47,870 nucleotides of DNA from contig JADIMZ010000085.1 of the NCBI GenBank assembly GCA_017694335.1, forward strand, positions 1 to 47,870. The letters are read 5' to 3'. This document shows positions 16,876 through 26,883 of the stretch, piece after piece. The position numbers were made by a program, and so were the translations under genes. This DNA comes from Candidatus Pullibacteroides excrementavium (GTDB taxonomy: Bacteria; Bacteroidota; Bacteroidia; Bacteroidales; P3). Each line of letters begins with the position of its first letter. Within the stretch, counting starts at the first letter, position 1. Below the pieces are notes generated by a model. The model did no database searches and had not been told where the DNA came from. It saw only the letters and a list, made by a program, of their open reading frames with translations.

Positions 16876-19800
16876 TTATTCGGTGAACTTGTAGGTAAGA
16901 CTGACCCCGCCTCGCCCGTTGGTATTGTAGAACTGATTGGCAATATAGGGGCTGTTCAATGTCATGTCATAGAATACCCTGGCTGTCAGCTGGCGTGAGA
17001 TTTCATATTCGGCGTATACATTGATCGAGGTCAACACGGCTCCTTCCGACGGGGTATTGATATCTTGGTCTATACGTCTCAGTAATCGCAGGTTGTCACG
17101 GATGCTCAAATCCGCCCGCAGCACGATGTCGCTGCTGACCCTGCGCTTGCTGGCTCCACCGGAATTGACACGGAAGCCGACATTCTTAATCCGGTATCCG
17201 GCTCCGATGACCCATTCTTTCGTCTGCATCTCGGTAAGCTGGTTGTTGACAAAGCTCAATCCGATTTGCCGGCTTTGACGGTATTCGAAATTGAACGAAA
17301 GGTCGTTGACAAAGGTCATGCTGAGCTTGATCAAAGGCGAGAACTGTTCGCTGAGCACAATGCCTTCCATGATATACCGGGACCGGAAGTTCTCGGTCTC
17401 GTCCATGTTCTGCATATAATCGATGGCATTGGAATACAAAAGATTGTTCGTATACGAACCCACCGTGTAGGAAGAGCTATAGGCATGCGAAATCGAGAAA
17501 TTCTTGAACACTTTCCGCATCCCTTTGATCCGTGTAAGCCCCGAATAGGTCACCGACCAGTTCGGCATCGGGAATTTATCCAAAGCCGACAACGACACTT
17601 TGGAGGGATCCCGTCCGGTATAGGCGGCAATCAAGGCCGGAATCATCACATCCTGACTGTTCGATTTGAAACCTTGCGGGAACATGGCTCCGGCCGCGGT
17701 ATCCCATACCCGTACGGACGGATCATAGCCTGGAGTCTCTATTTGCTTCTGTTCGGCCAGACGTTCGGCAATGACAAGACGGCTATCCAGGAAATCCTGG
17801 AATGTCTCGTCCCAATAGTTCTCGTCCATTTTCCGGAAAGCCGTTCCTATCATCACATTGGTCACATTGTAGCTCCCTGTCAGGCTCGGGTTGGTTTCCG
17901 TGAACTCGCCCATCGCATTGTTGAATGTGTAGTAGGATGAATTGTTTTCCGTCCGGCTGTACCCGAAGTTCACCGTCACGCGGAAATCCCGGAAAGGTTC
18001 CAAGGAAATCTGGGCCTCCACGCTCTCCGTAAACTGGTTATAGTAGGGCTGGGTCAACAGGCTGTCTTTCGATAACCAGCCGTTCATTGCCGCCTTCTGA
18101 CGGATATCGGCTTGAGAACCGAACAAGGCGAAACCGGCTCCCGGCGCATTGTAGCCGAAATTAACTCCGAACAGATCCGGCTGCAGCATAAAACCGGGCA
18201 AGGTGGTCCCGGCATTGCGGTTCCAGCTGATATTCGCATCCCTCACCATCATCAACATGCGGATGAATCCCTTGTAAACCGTCTCGAATACGGTGTTTTC
18301 TTTCTTTTCTTCCCCCTCCTGGTTCCGTTGCGCTGCCGAACGCACCATTACCAAATTGCTCCGCGTATTTCTCCGACGCTGATTCCCGTCGTTTATCTTC
18401 TTCAGGAAGGGAATCTTGTTGTAAAGGTTCACGAAATTGGCCGAACCGTTGGCCGACAGGTTCATCGAGTTGCTGATCGTGTTCCCTAAACGTTCCCTGG
18501 TGGCCACAGCCCCGCCTTCCCAACGGTAAAGCGCTTCGTATGCGGCGCTTCCTTCAATCCAATCCAGAGCCGGAATCTTATTGATCGGCAAGGTATAGGT
18601 TACTCTGAGGTTCTGGTCGTAATTATTCATTTCACCTCCGCCCCAGAAGCTGCGCCATACCGAATCCCTCTTGTTCCGGGTATTGATCCGGCCCAAAGGC
18701 TCGTTCAGGTAACTATTGGCATTGGCGGTGTAATCCAAGCTCAACGATTTGGTTATCTCATAACGGAAAGCATAGTTCCGGCTCCAGTCGAAGCGTTTGT
18801 AAACCGTTTCGGGCATGATGATGTCCCATTCGGGATTCTTGTTCCGCATCTTGCTTTCCGCATATTCCCGTTCCAAATCCATATTGAACGAGAACATATT
18901 AGGAATATAGTTGATATTGAAATCCGTAAGAATGGCCGCCCAAGGGCTTTCCGCCATTTTCGTCTGTGCCAAAGGCTCGAAATATTTGGCCGAAGTGGAA
19001 TAATCGTAACCGAAACCTCCCCGGTGGATGACCTGATTGTCATACTCCATGTCCGCATCCCGGTGTTCCACCGTGGAGTAAGCATAAGAGACATTGAAAT
19101 TCTCGATATCCCAGAATTGAGGTGTCTTTTCGGAATTGGTCCTTTCCTTGCGGACATTCATGAAATTGACATTCTGCCGGATAGTATAATCCTGCACGGC
19201 TTTCTTGAATTCCTTTTTCTCTTCGTCCGTTTCATAGGACTCCATGGCATTCTTGGTCAGGACATCCGGATCCAAAGGATTGTACTTCGGATTGCTGATG
19301 GTAGTGGAAAGGTCGTAATGCACCGGAACTTTCAATCCAACTTTTTCCGGAGCGAACCGGCCCAGTTCCAAATCGACCGCCAAGTCGAACGATCCTACGT
19401 TGTCCTGCGACAAATCCGTCAGTTTCTGCTCTATTTGCCCGAAATTGGCCTGCGTGAACGAACCTGCCACCGAAATGCTTCCCAAATCGCCCAAAGTGGC
19501 TTGCGCACGTCCTGTGGCTGCCACACCGCCTTCTTTCTTGAATTCATTCAGGCTGAATTCATTGACCCAGACTTCTACCGATTTCGCCTTTCCATCGTCT
19601 GTTCCTGGCTGGATGGCATTCCGCTCGGGATTCTTCAACCCTATCAAAATAGCATCCACCGTACTGATGGACGGCGTACCCTTCACTCGGTATATCGCAT
19701 TCCCTACCACTTTGGAATAAGGGGTTCCATACGCGCTGATCCCGCTCTTGTTCCTTTCTTCCTTGACAGCCACTAACTGGGCAAGGTCGATTTCCACCTT

Positions 19801-22800
19801 GTTGGCCGATGGCCAGACGGCCTCCCGGGTATGCTGCCCCCACTCGGTATAGCTCAACGGGATTTCGTATTCATAGTAATTGTCGTTGTAATCGGCCCCC
19901 AGCCTTATGATAAGATGCACGTCCCCGTCGGTTACAACGTCGCTCTCGTTCACCTTTTCCATATGGACGAACATCTCTATTTTCTTGAACTGCCGCATGT
20001 CGTAAGAGGTATTCTTATAGATACCTCGGGCATCTCCATCCTGGAGGTCCAGTACCCGCAAGCTCAAAGACTGTTCATTCAACTGCACGTTCCCCATCTG
20101 GGCCGGGTCGATGACCTGCTCGATGCCCGGAGGCAGTACATAGTGGACCGGTTCCCTCGAACTGTTCTCTTCCAAGCTCACCGTCGATACCTCGAAGACG
20201 GTTCCCCCGCTGCCGGGTACCGTGCTTCCGTCATCCAGCAATGTGTTTTCATATTTTCGCCAATCCGATCGCACCAGATCCAAAGACGCAAAGCGCAGGA
20301 TGACAGGATCCTTGAAACCTTTCAGAAAAGCCCTTACATAGCGGACCGACTGCAGGTTGCTCATTTGCCCCACCTTTTTATCCGGGTCTTTGACCGGAAT
20401 CTTGAACTGGTACCAGCGGACCTGATCCGTATTCCCGTTCGCCAGCTGGACCGTTGCATCTTGGATATCGGTAATGTAATTCGAACCGATTTCCATCCGT
20501 CCCGGTTCCAGATGCACCCGATACTGGTAATAGTTTTCCGCCTCGCTCAAGGTATTGTCCTCCCCTATGTCTTCCGTATTGGGGTAATTGGTCTGCTGGG
20601 TCGGATAGCTTTCCGGATTGTCATCGGTAGATGGCGAGTTCCCTTCCACATTGTTATAAAACTTGTACCGGTCGGCTATTTTGGTGGTAGAATGTTCCAC
20701 CGTATCCCAGATGCCGCGACGGAAATACATGTAATCGTCCGACGAAGGGTCGTTGTAGACCTGCTGGTATGCTTCCGCATCTACCAGGCCGGACATATCA
20801 TGCAAGAAATCGGCAAAAAAATCCCTTTCCATTTCCGAAGACAAACCGTCCAGACCGATATCCTGGTAACGGCGGGAAGCCGGGTCGTTATCGAAGCTGT
20901 TGACAATAGCCTGCACGGTAGGCACACGCCCCCATTGGGTCTCCTCCACTCCTTCCCCCGCTTCAGTGGCCGCAGCGGTGGTGGGCAACCCATGCTCGTA
21001 AGACTTTCGTCCATCGCGCAATACGTCTTCCGAAATGTCGCCGAGATTGAAATAAAGATCCCCTCCGGAATGCCGGGGATTTCCGTTCTGGCCGTCCATC
21101 CCGATGAAAGGATCCATCATCCAGAATTCGATATATTCCACATTGGCGGCCTCGAAATCCGTATTGTTCATCTTGCGCATGATACCGCCCCATCGTTCTT
21201 CCGGATTCTTCAAGCTGCCGTCCGGATTGACCCCAGCCGACACAGAAGTCCCTTTGGCATCGAAGTTGTACGGACCGCGTTCCGACGGGTAAAAAGCAAG
21301 GTTCAGCACGGTCAAGGCCTGCGATTCCGTAGAGGCCAGCTGCCGAGTGGGAAACACTTCGTTGACCATGATTCGCCGGGTGTAATGATAGGAAAGGTCT
21401 TCTGAATTGATATTGGAGGGAGCGGCACTGCTGTAGAAGATGGGGTCTACCGAATACCAAGCCAGCTTAGCCCGGTTCATACCTGTTTCCAAGCCGTTGG
21501 CGAACCGGTCGGCCGATTCCGGAAACAAGTCGTCCTGTTTTTGCGGAGTACTGGCCAGGTACCAGGCGTAAGGCTCTTTCAGGTTGATAGTACTCTTGCT
21601 TCCTTCGAAATCATCGATATACGTAATCCCTTCCCGTCCGATGGCCCGCGAATGCCCTGGCAGGAAGTGCGCGAATTCGCCGTAGAGAGAAATCCGGGAC
21701 GGGGCCTTGCTGTCTTCGAAGGGAAGGATGAAGTCGACCGCTTTGGTCAGCCAGCGGCTTTCCCGGTCGTAGGAGGCATCAAAACCGTAAATCGTATTGG
21801 AAATAGGCTCTTCCCCGTAATTCACTTTCTGGGTCAATGAACTTTGGTGAAGGTTCATGAACGTAGCCCCCACATAAAAATCCTGATCGAAGAAGTGCTC
21901 CACGCGCAAACCGGTCATCCGCTTGGTAAGCAGGCTATTGGACATGTTTTCGGTCTGGATGTTGATCGGCACGCCCGAATTCAGAACCCCTTGATTGATA
22001 ATCTGGACAATACCGGCCGAATAATTGACAGTATAGTCTTCGTTTTCCACCAAGGGCGTGTTTCCGGCCATCACCTTGACCGAACCTTCCGGCAAATTGT
22101 AAACGCCCAAATTGATTTCGCTTCCGCCGGAAGACTTGAAACTCCCCACGAAAGAGTACTTGTTCTTTTCCGTGTATTGCTGGGCTTCGGTCTTGGTCAA
22201 GCGATAAAGTTCATCGAAACGGTAAGGGCTCGGGTCGTAATGCATCGTATCCAAACCAGCCTCTTGGAACATCTTGGGCAAGTCGCTACCGAAAGGCTCG
22301 GGCCATGGCAAGAACACAAGACCTTGGTTGGATTGAACGTAACCGGCTCCGGTCGCCGCCCCGTCGATATAGTCGAACAGACCATCCGGATTCTCGTTCT
22401 GGCGCTGGTCCAGACGGTCGAGGCCGAACAACTGGATCAAAGGCATGCCGCTGGCCGTGGGGAAATACCCTGCCGGAACACCCCGGTCGTTACCGGAATA
22501 CATGATGTTGAATCGGAAATCCTCCCCGCTGAGCTGATAGGTATTGAGCGAATAGACGTTCTTCATCATCAAATCCCAAAGAGGGGAATCCGTATTCAGC
22601 ACGGAAGATTTCAACAACTTGACAACCAATACCTGCGGATCCTGAATTCCCTGATCGGAGAGTTCCCCTACCTGATACACGGTACTGTCTCCTACAATCT
22701 GGTACTGATAGGCAACCGCCAGGACCTGGTCGTTGTTCAGGCTTTGGTTCAAGGAGATGAAACCCAATTGGGTGTTCAAGGTATATTCGCTGGGATCCAA

Positions 22801-24207
22801 ACGCCGGGCGCTTTCCACTTTCTCGAATTCGCGTCCGTTAGTGTATCCGCCCCCTCGTCCTGATATGTACTGGCTCACCGTATTGAGGTTGCGCATGGCG
22901 CTTTTGCTATACCTGTCGTACAAGTTGTTGGACGGATTACTGCCTTCGCTCTTGGGATACGGGCTCCATGGATGACCAATCAAATCCGATGCCATCGGGT
23001 CGTTTTCACCCAAATCGGTGAATGCCACAATATTGCGGTTGTTTTCCACCGGCGACCCCACATTGGTGATCCAGACTTCGATTTTGGTAATCGTGATACG
23101 GCTATTGACCAAAGGCAGCTGGGACAAGGCTTCGTGGTAATGATCCCGGAAATATTGGGCCAGGAAGAAATGCCTGTTTTCTTCATAGTCGTCCGCCTTG
23201 ATATCGAATTCCGTGCTTTGGGCTCCTCCCTGCACTTGAATGCTGGTGCTTTCGGAACGCTGTTCGGAAAACACCCCGGTGATGAAGGTTTTCCCAAACT
23301 GCAGCTTGGCCTTGATACCGAAGAGTTCCTGCACGCCGTTGATCAAGGTGGTGTTCAACGGGAAATCCACATTACCCGCACTGATGCTTTTGATGATCTC
23401 GTCCTCATCCCCTTCGTATTCCAGTTTGAACTTGTTGTCGAACTGGAACATGGCCTCGGTGTTATAGCTGACGTTGAACTTGACCTTCTCGGCAATCGAA
23501 GCATTCAGGTTAAGATTGATATCGGGTGCGAAATCAAAGGAAAAAGTCTTCCGGTGACGGATATCCAAGGAAGGGTCGTCGCGCCGGGTACCCACCAAGG
23601 CGAACTCCAATCCCAAGGTACCATTCAGGTCTATGTCGATCAGTTGGCTGAGCCGGTTCAGGAAATTGGTGTTAATGTCCAGACCGGGAATCAGGCCTTC
23701 CAATCCCGAAGCGGCCGTGGGCGTATAGGCGGCTTTCGATTTCCAGTAATCCCGGACCGATTTGTCCATATCGTAATCCATGTATTCCTGAAGGCTCATG
23801 CTGCGCCGCGAGAGTTCCAGATCCCCGATCTTGCGAATCAGGACATATTCCCCGGTAGACGGGTCGAAAACCACGTTTTCCTCGATACGGTCCTTGAAAT
23901 ACAGATTCTTGCTTTCCGGCAATTCTTCGCCCGGTCCTGCCTGCGGAATGGAATAACGCAAGGAGTCATCCTCCGAAAAAGAGAAATCGGGAGCTCCTGC
24001 GGCCGGGCTTTCATCCAAAAGCGCCGCTTCCGGCCCGTAATAGGCATCGTACAACATATACGCCACTTCGGGCATATCTTCCCATCCGGGCAAATACGGC
24101 AAAGTGGGACGGTAGGCTACCGTCCGGGCATACGATTCTGCAAGCCCGGAAGAAAGGACCATGACTCCCAAAGCAATCAGAATGCCATAAAACCAGTATT
24201 TCAACAT
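16876..24207 (-). CDS. sprA: Type IX secretion translocon SprA
   Basis: 2443 aa, the size expected for SprA (Sov in Porphyromonas), the 36-stranded outer-membrane barrel that is the protein-conducting channel of the type IX secretion system. N-terminal hydrophobic signal (WFYGILIALGVMVLSSGLAESYA) at 24207, then repetitive beta-rich SprA segments (ELSRRSMSLQEYMDYDMDKSVRDYW, GLEGLIPGLDINTNFLNRL, LINGVQELFGIKAKLQFG, and the KMNNTDFEAANVEYIEFWMMDPF core), and a C-terminus with strong barrel periodicity ending GGVSLTYKFTE. It is 92 bp downstream of ruvA on the same strand, an arrangement also known in Flavobacterium. Its cargo in this window is probably the two proteins at 8899-13089. Accessory subunits (GldK-N, PorV, SprE) are not here. 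Confidence 0.96.
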   Translation of the reverse strand: MLKYWFYGILIALGVMVLSSGLAESYARTVAYRPTLPYLPGWEDMPEVAYMLYDAYYGPEAALLDESPAAGAPDFSFSEDDSLRYSIPQAGPGEELPESKNLYFKDRIEENVVFDPSTGEYVLIRKIGDLELSRRSMSLQEYMDYDMDKSVRDYWKSKAAYTPTAASGLEGLIPGLDINTNFLNRLSQLIDIDLNGTLGLEFALVGTRRDDPSLDIRHRKTFSFDFAPDINLNLNASIAEKVKFNVSYNTEAMFQFDNKFKLEYEGDEDEIIKSISAGNVDFPLNTTLINGVQELFGIKAKLQFGKTFITGVFSEQRSESTSIQVQGGAQSTEFDIKADDYEENRHFFLAQYFRDHYHEALSQLPLVNSRITITKIEVWITNVGSPVENNRNIVAFTDLGENDPMASDLIGHPWSPYPKSEGSNPSNNLYDRYSKSAMRNLNTVSQYISGRGGGYTNGREFEKVESARRLDPSEYTLNTQLGFISLNQSLNNDQVLAVAYQYQIVGDSTVYQVGELSDQGIQDPQVLVVKLLKSSVLNTDSPLWDLMMKNVYSLNTYQLSGEDFRFNIMYSGNDRGVPAGYFPTASGMPLIQLFGLDRLDQRQNENPDGLFDYIDGAATGAGYVQSNQGLVFLPWPEPFGSDLPKMFQEAGLDTMHYDPSPYRFDELYRLTKTEAQQYTEKNKYSFVGSFKSSGGSEINLGVYNLPEGSVKVMAGNTPLVENEDYTVNYSAGIVQIINQGVLNSGVPINIQTENMSNSLLTKRMTGLRVEHFFDQDFYVGATFMNLHQSSLTQKVNYGEEPISNTIYGFDASYDRESRWLTKAVDFILPFEDSKAPSRISLYGEFAHFLPGHSRAIGREGITYIDDFEGSKSTINLKEPYAWYLASTPQKQDDLFPESADRFANGLETGMNRAKLAWYSVDPIFYSSAAPSNINSEDLSYHYTRRIMVNEVFPTRQLASTESQALTVLNLAFYPSERGPYNFDAKGTSVSAGVNPDGSLKNPEERWGGIMRKMNNTDFEAANVEYIEFWMMDPFIGMDGQNGNPRHSGGDLYFNLGDISEDVLRDGRKSYEHGLPTTAAATEAGEGVEETQWGRVPTVQAIVNSFDNDPASRRYQDIGLDGLSSEMERDFFADFLHDMSGLVDAEAYQQVYNDPSSDDYMYFRRGIWDTVEHSTTKIADRYKFYNNVEGNSPSTDDNPESYPTQQTNYPNTEDIGEDNTLSEAENYYQYRVHLEPGRMEIGSNYITDIQDATVQLANGNTDQVRWYQFKIPVKDPDKKVGQMSNLQSVRYVRAFLKGFKDPVILRFASLDLVRSDWRKYENTLLDDGSTVPGSGGTVFEVSTVSLEENSSREPVHYVLPPGIEQVIDPAQMGNVQLNEQSLSLRVLDLQDGDARGIYKNTSYDMRQFKKIEMFVHMEKVNESDVVTDGDVHLIIRLGADYNDNYYEYEIPLSYTEWGQHTREAVWPSANKVEIDLAQLVAVKEERNKSGISAYGTPYSKVVGNAIYRVKGTPSISTVDAILIGLKNPERNAIQPGTDDGKAKSVEVWVNEFSLNEFKKEGGVAATGRAQATLGDLGSISVAGSFTQANFGQIEQKLTDLSQDNVGSFDLAVDLELGRFAPEKVGLKVPVHYDLSTTISNPKYNPLDPDVLTKNAMESYETDEEKKEFKKAVQDYTIRQNVNFMNVRKERTNSEKTPQFWDIENFNVSYAYSTVEHRDADMEYDNQVIHRGGFGYDYSTSAKYFEPLAQTKMAESPWAAILTDFNINYIPNMFSFNMDLEREYAESKMRNKNPEWDIIMPETVYKRFDWSRNYAFRYEITKSLSLDYTANANSYLNEPLGRINTRNKRDSVWRSFWGGGEMNNYDQNLRVTYTLPINKIPALDWIEGSAAYEALYRWEGGAVATRERLGNTISNSMNLSANGSANFVNLYNKIPFLKKINDGNQRRRNTRSNLVMVRSAAQRNQEGEEKKENTVFETVYKGFIRMLMMVRDANISWNRNAGTTLPGFMLQPDLFGVNFGYNAPGAGFALFGSQADIRQKAAMNGWLSKDSLLTQPYYNQFTESVEAQISLEPFRDFRVTVNFGYSRTENNSSYYTFNNAMGEFTETNPSLTGSYNVTNVMIGTAFRKMDENYWDETFQDFLDSRLVIAERLAEQKQIETPGYDPSVRVWDTAAGAMFPQGFKSNSQDVMIPALIAAYTGRDPSKVSLSALDKFPMPNWSVTYSGLTRIKGMRKVFKNFSISHAYSSSYTVGSYTNNLLYSNAIDYMQNMDETENFRSRYIMEGIVLSEQFSPLIKLSMTFVNDLSFNFEYRQSRQIGLSFVNNQLTEMQTKEWVIGAGYRIKNVGFRVNSGGASKRRVSSDIVLRADLSIRDNLRLLRRIDQDINTPSEGAVLTSINVYAEYEISRQLTARVFYDMTLNSPYIANQFYNTNGRGGVSLTYKFTE

Positions 24208-24232
24208 GTCTGCAAATTCAATTTGATACGGC

Positions 24233-24256
24233 GAAAAGGGAAAAATTTCCCCTTTC
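24233..24256. repeat. Imperfect palindrome between ruvA and sprA
   Basis: GAAAAGGGAAA and TTTCCCCTTTC flank two bases, with one mismatch in the 11-bp arms. It lies in the 92-bp ruvA-sprA gap. It could fold into a hairpin in the transcript or bind a regulator; no T-tract follows on the minus strand. Confidence 0.4.
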
Positions 24257-24299
24257 AGCTCGGGACATGGCGGATTGCATCACCACGTTCCCTCTTGTC

Positions 24300-24890
24300 T
24301 TATAGCATCCGCAACGATTGTTTGATTATATCCTCCGTTTTCATATCTGGAGCCTTAGCCAGCAAGGCATCGACAATCTTTTCGACGGCTGCCTTGGCAA
24401 AGCCCAAAGTCACTAAGGCGGCCACCGCTTCCTGCCGTTCTTCGGACAATGCCGGTAAAAACGGCCCGTCCCCCGTTGCCTCGATGCCGATTTTCCCCAC
24501 TTTGTCGCGCAAATCGACAATAAGCCGCTGGGCGGTTTTCAAACCGATCCCCTTGACCGACTGTATCCTTTTCGCATCGCCGTCCAATATGGCTTTGACC
24601 GTGGTTTCCGGGCTCAAGGTTGACAGAATGACCCGTGCCGTGTTGGCTCCTACCCCCGAGACGGAAATCAACTGCAGGAACAATTCCTTTTCCGTCTTGT
24701 CTGCAAATCCGAAAAGAGTCAACGCATCTTCACGCACTGCCTGGTAAATCCAAAGCCGGGCCCGTTCCTTGTCTTTGATTTTCGTATAGGTATGGAGCGA
24801 GATGTTCACTTCGTATCCGACGCCTCCGCAATCCACTGTCACACAAGCCGGATTTTGTTCCGTGATTCTGCCCTCCAAATATGCGTACAT
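24300..24890 (-). CDS. ruvA: Holliday junction branch-migration protein RuvA
   Basis: DNA-binding subunit of the RuvAB complex that migrates Holliday junctions in recombinational repair. 196 aa with the three expected domains: N-terminal OB fold (MYAYLEGRITEQNPACVTVDCGGVGYEVN, and REDALTLFGF), tandem helix-hairpin-helix (LISVSGVGANTARVIL and SVKGIGLKTAQRLIVDL), and a C-terminal three-helix domain that contacts RuvB (EAVAALVTLGFAKAAVEKIVDAL). RuvB and RuvC are not in the window. First gene upstream of sprA, with a well-formed promoter at 24969-25000. Confidence 0.97.
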   Translation of the reverse strand: MYAYLEGRITEQNPACVTVDCGGVGYEVNISLHTYTKIKDKERARLWIYQAVREDALTLFGFADKTEKELFLQLISVSGVGANTARVILSTLSPETTVKAILDGDAKRIQSVKGIGLKTAQRLIVDLRDKVGKIGIEATGDGPFLPALSEERQEAVAALVTLGFAKAAVEKIVDALLAKAPDMKTEDIIKQSLRML

Positions 24891-24968
24891 TTCTAAGTGT
24901 TAGTAAATCCGTATTTTATGCAGACAGGCCACCTATTTGGATTGGCCGGCTTTGCTAAAACAAGCTGG

Positions 24969-25000
24969 CAAATATATCGGATTAACGGCATAATTCCAAA
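24969..25000 (-). promoter_or_regulatory. Promoter of ruvA (and possibly sprA)
   Basis: The minus strand carries TTTG (24997-25000), exactly 20 bases, then TATATTTG (24969-24976). Both elements match the Bacteroidota sigma-ABfr consensus at ideal spacing. It is the clearest promoter in the window, 78 bp upstream of the ruvA ATG. Confidence 0.8.
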
Positions 25001-25091
25001 AGAGAATCCGACAAGACCGTTTTCAACCTCTTTTCAGCGGATTCTTGGATGCCGTTGCAAGCATCTTTTACAATATCTGCCCTATCTTTCT

Positions 25092-25099
25092 TATCTTTG
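25092..25099 (+). promoter_or_regulatory. -7 box for the kinase-like gene at 25129
   Basis: TATCTTTG matches TAnnTTTG, with TTTA 21 bases upstream (25067-25070) as a weak -33. It lies inside the longer open frame that begins at 25045, which argues for translation starting at 25129. Confidence 0.6.
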
Positions 25100-25128
25100 G
25101 CCCCATTTTAACGAATGTCGCAGAAATC

Positions 25129-26016
25129 ATGATAGGAATTGCCGACAGCGGTTCGACCAAAACGGAATGGTGTTTCCTGAACGAAGCCGGTGAAGAGAAA
25201 AGGGTCGTTACCGGAGGATTGAACCCATATATGGCAGATAAAAAACAAATCAGGGATTGCCTGGAAAAGGACTTGTACCCTTTCATCAACAATGAAAAAG
25301 TAAAATATCTTTTCTTTTACGGATCCGGTTGCGCTAGCGGAGAAAAAAGACTGGTTCTCAGTTTGGAACTGGAAGATTTCTTTCGCCATGCAGACATCAG
25401 TGTGGAAAGCGACCTGTTAGGTGCTTCCATTGCCCTTTGCGGCCGCCGGGCCGGCATGGTGGGCATCCTGGGCACAGGCGCGGCCACCTGTTATTACGAT
25501 GGCGAGAATATACAGCAGAAAGTCCCATCCTTGGGTTTCGTCCTAGGTGATGAAGGCAGCGGGGCTCGCATTGGAGCCCATTTCCTGGCCGATTACCTGC
25601 GAGGCGGGATGCCGGAGGAACTCCGGAAAGAGTTCGCCCCTTTATGTCCCCTGCCTCTGCACGAAATCATCGACACCGTGTACCATGGCAAGGATACCGG
25701 ACGTTTTTTGGGCGAGATGGCCGCTTTCGCTTCAGGCCGCTACCAGTATCCTTATGTACGGGATGTACTGAAAGAGGAATTCGGCCATTTTTTCCAAAAG
25801 CAGGTGCTCCCGTACGGCAAAGCAGTCGAGAACGGGTTGAACCTATTAGGTTCTGTTGCGTTTCATGCGGAAAGCATCTTGCGGGAAACGGCGCAGCAAT
25901 ATGGAATAGCCATTCAAAACCTGCTCAAAGCCCCCATGGATGGATTGATTGCGCATTTTAAACCCCAGATCAAGGATTTGCTGAGGCAAACCGATTTTGA
26001 TGAAGACATGGATTAG
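25129..26016 (+). CDS. BadF/BadG-family ATPase, probable N-acetylamino-sugar kinase
   Basis: 295 aa from ATG 25129, placed at the phosphate-1 motif (MIGIADSGSTKTEWCF); an upstream ATG at 25045 is inside the promoter region. ASKHA-fold hallmarks: PHOSPHATE 1 with DSGSTKT, YFFYGSGCASG-like core, connect-type AGMVGILGTGAATCYY (PHOSPHATE 2), and GFVLGDEGSGARIGAHFLADYLRG. In Bacteroidota this family includes GlcNAc/MurNAc kinases such as MurK of Tannerella, so cytoplasmic phosphorylation of a cell-wall-derived amino sugar is the likeliest role; a dehydratase-activating ATPase is less likely because no [4Fe-4S] cysteine pair is seen. The FKBP gene follows after 67 bp with no promoter that I can find. 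Confidence 0.8.
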   Translation: MIGIADSGSTKTEWCFLNEAGEEKRVVTGGLNPYMADKKQIRDCLEKDLYPFINNEKVKYLFFYGSGCASGEKRLVLSLELEDFFRHADISVESDLLGASIALCGRRAGMVGILGTGAATCYYDGENIQQKVPSLGFVLGDEGSGARIGAHFLADYLRGGMPEELRKEFAPLCPLPLHEIIDTVYHGKDTGRFLGEMAAFASGRYQYPYVRDVLKEEFGHFFQKQVLPYGKAVENGLNLLGSVAFHAESILRETAQQYGIAIQNLLKAPMDGLIAHFKPQIKDLLRQTDFDEDMD

Positions 26017-26083
26017 GATTATACTCGGAATGAATTCAGGAAGGATCCAGCCCAATGAATTTTAGCCTAATAAAAAGATAGTC

Positions 26084-26830
26084 ATGGAAAGAAAACTTTT
26101 GAATAGCGCCTGCGGCTTGAGCTTGGCTTTGGCCAGCCTGATGCCGCTCCAAGCAGCCGGCAGCTTGCCGGTAAACGGTGCATGCCACCATCAAGACCCA
26201 GAAAACATCTTGAATAACAATCATATGAAAGCAAAAGACACCGTAAGTTACCTGTTCGGGTTCTCCACCGCTAGCAAATTGTTCGGGAACCCGTACCAAT
26301 TTGATGTGGAAAGTTTCTTGCAAGGCGTCCGTACCTCCTTGGAAGGCAAGGATTGCGGATTCTCCAACGATGAATTCCAAAGGATTGTGACGCAATGGCA
26401 GCAAGAACAGCGTGAAAAGGCTCAAGAACGGAGCTTGCAGAACAAAGTCGACGGGAAACAGTTCCTGGCCGACAACCTGGCAAACGACAAAGACGTGAAG
26501 CAGACCCCCAGCGGGTTGCAATACAAAATCCTCAAAAAGGGGAATGGGAAATCGCCCAAAGCGACCGACAAAGTCCTGGTCCACTATGAAGGGACGCTGA
26601 TCGATGGCACGATTTTCGATTCTTCTATAAAACGGGGCGAACCTATCTCATTCCCGCTCAATGGAGTGATTGCCGGATGGACGGAAGGGCTTCAATTGAT
26701 GGAAGAAGGGGGCGAATACATGTTCTTCATTCCCTCCGACCTTGCTTACGGAGACCAGGACAATGGTCCGATTCCGGGTGGTTCCACCTTGATATTCAAA
26801 GTTCAATTGCTGGAAGTCAATCCTAAGTAA
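26084..26830 (+). CDS. Exported FKBP-type peptidyl-prolyl cis-trans isomerase
   Basis: 248 aa. Weak signal peptide (LNSACGLSLALASLMPLQAAG); an internal ATG at 26224 would give a leaderless form. The FkpA-like dimerisation segment (about residues 47-140: KAKDTVSYLFGFSTASKLFG, VESFLQGVRTSLEG, QFLADNLANDKDVKQTPSGLQYKILKKG) precedes the FKBP fold at about 150-247 with DKVLVHYEGTLIDGTIFDSS, GVIAGWTEGLQLMEEGG, IPSDLAYGDQ and GPIPGGSTLIFKVQLLEV. It catalyses prolyl isomerisation and helps fold envelope proteins. A structured 3' region and convergent gene follow. Confidence 0.93.
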   Translation: MERKLLNSACGLSLALASLMPLQAAGSLPVNGACHHQDPENILNNNHMKAKDTVSYLFGFSTASKLFGNPYQFDVESFLQGVRTSLEGKDCGFSNDEFQRIVTQWQQEQREKAQERSLQNKVDGKQFLADNLANDKDVKQTPSGLQYKILKKGNGKSPKATDKVLVHYEGTLIDGTIFDSSIKRGEPISFPLNGVIAGWTEGLQLMEEGGEYMFFIPSDLAYGDQDNGPIPGGSTLIFKVQLLEVNPK

Positions 26831-26883
26831 TCCCGGTTTGCCGATACCGGAACCTGACCATTTCCTAGGTCCCTGCAAAAGAA

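Noticed and set aside
19831..21405. 524-codon open frame on the plus strand
   Set aside because: Antisense to sprA, low-complexity His/Arg/Ile-rich translation typical of a shadow frame.
22972..24747. 591-codon open frame on the plus strand
   Set aside because: Lies opposite sprA and ruvA, crosses their boundary, has no recognisable domain, and reflects codon bias of the real minus-strand genes.
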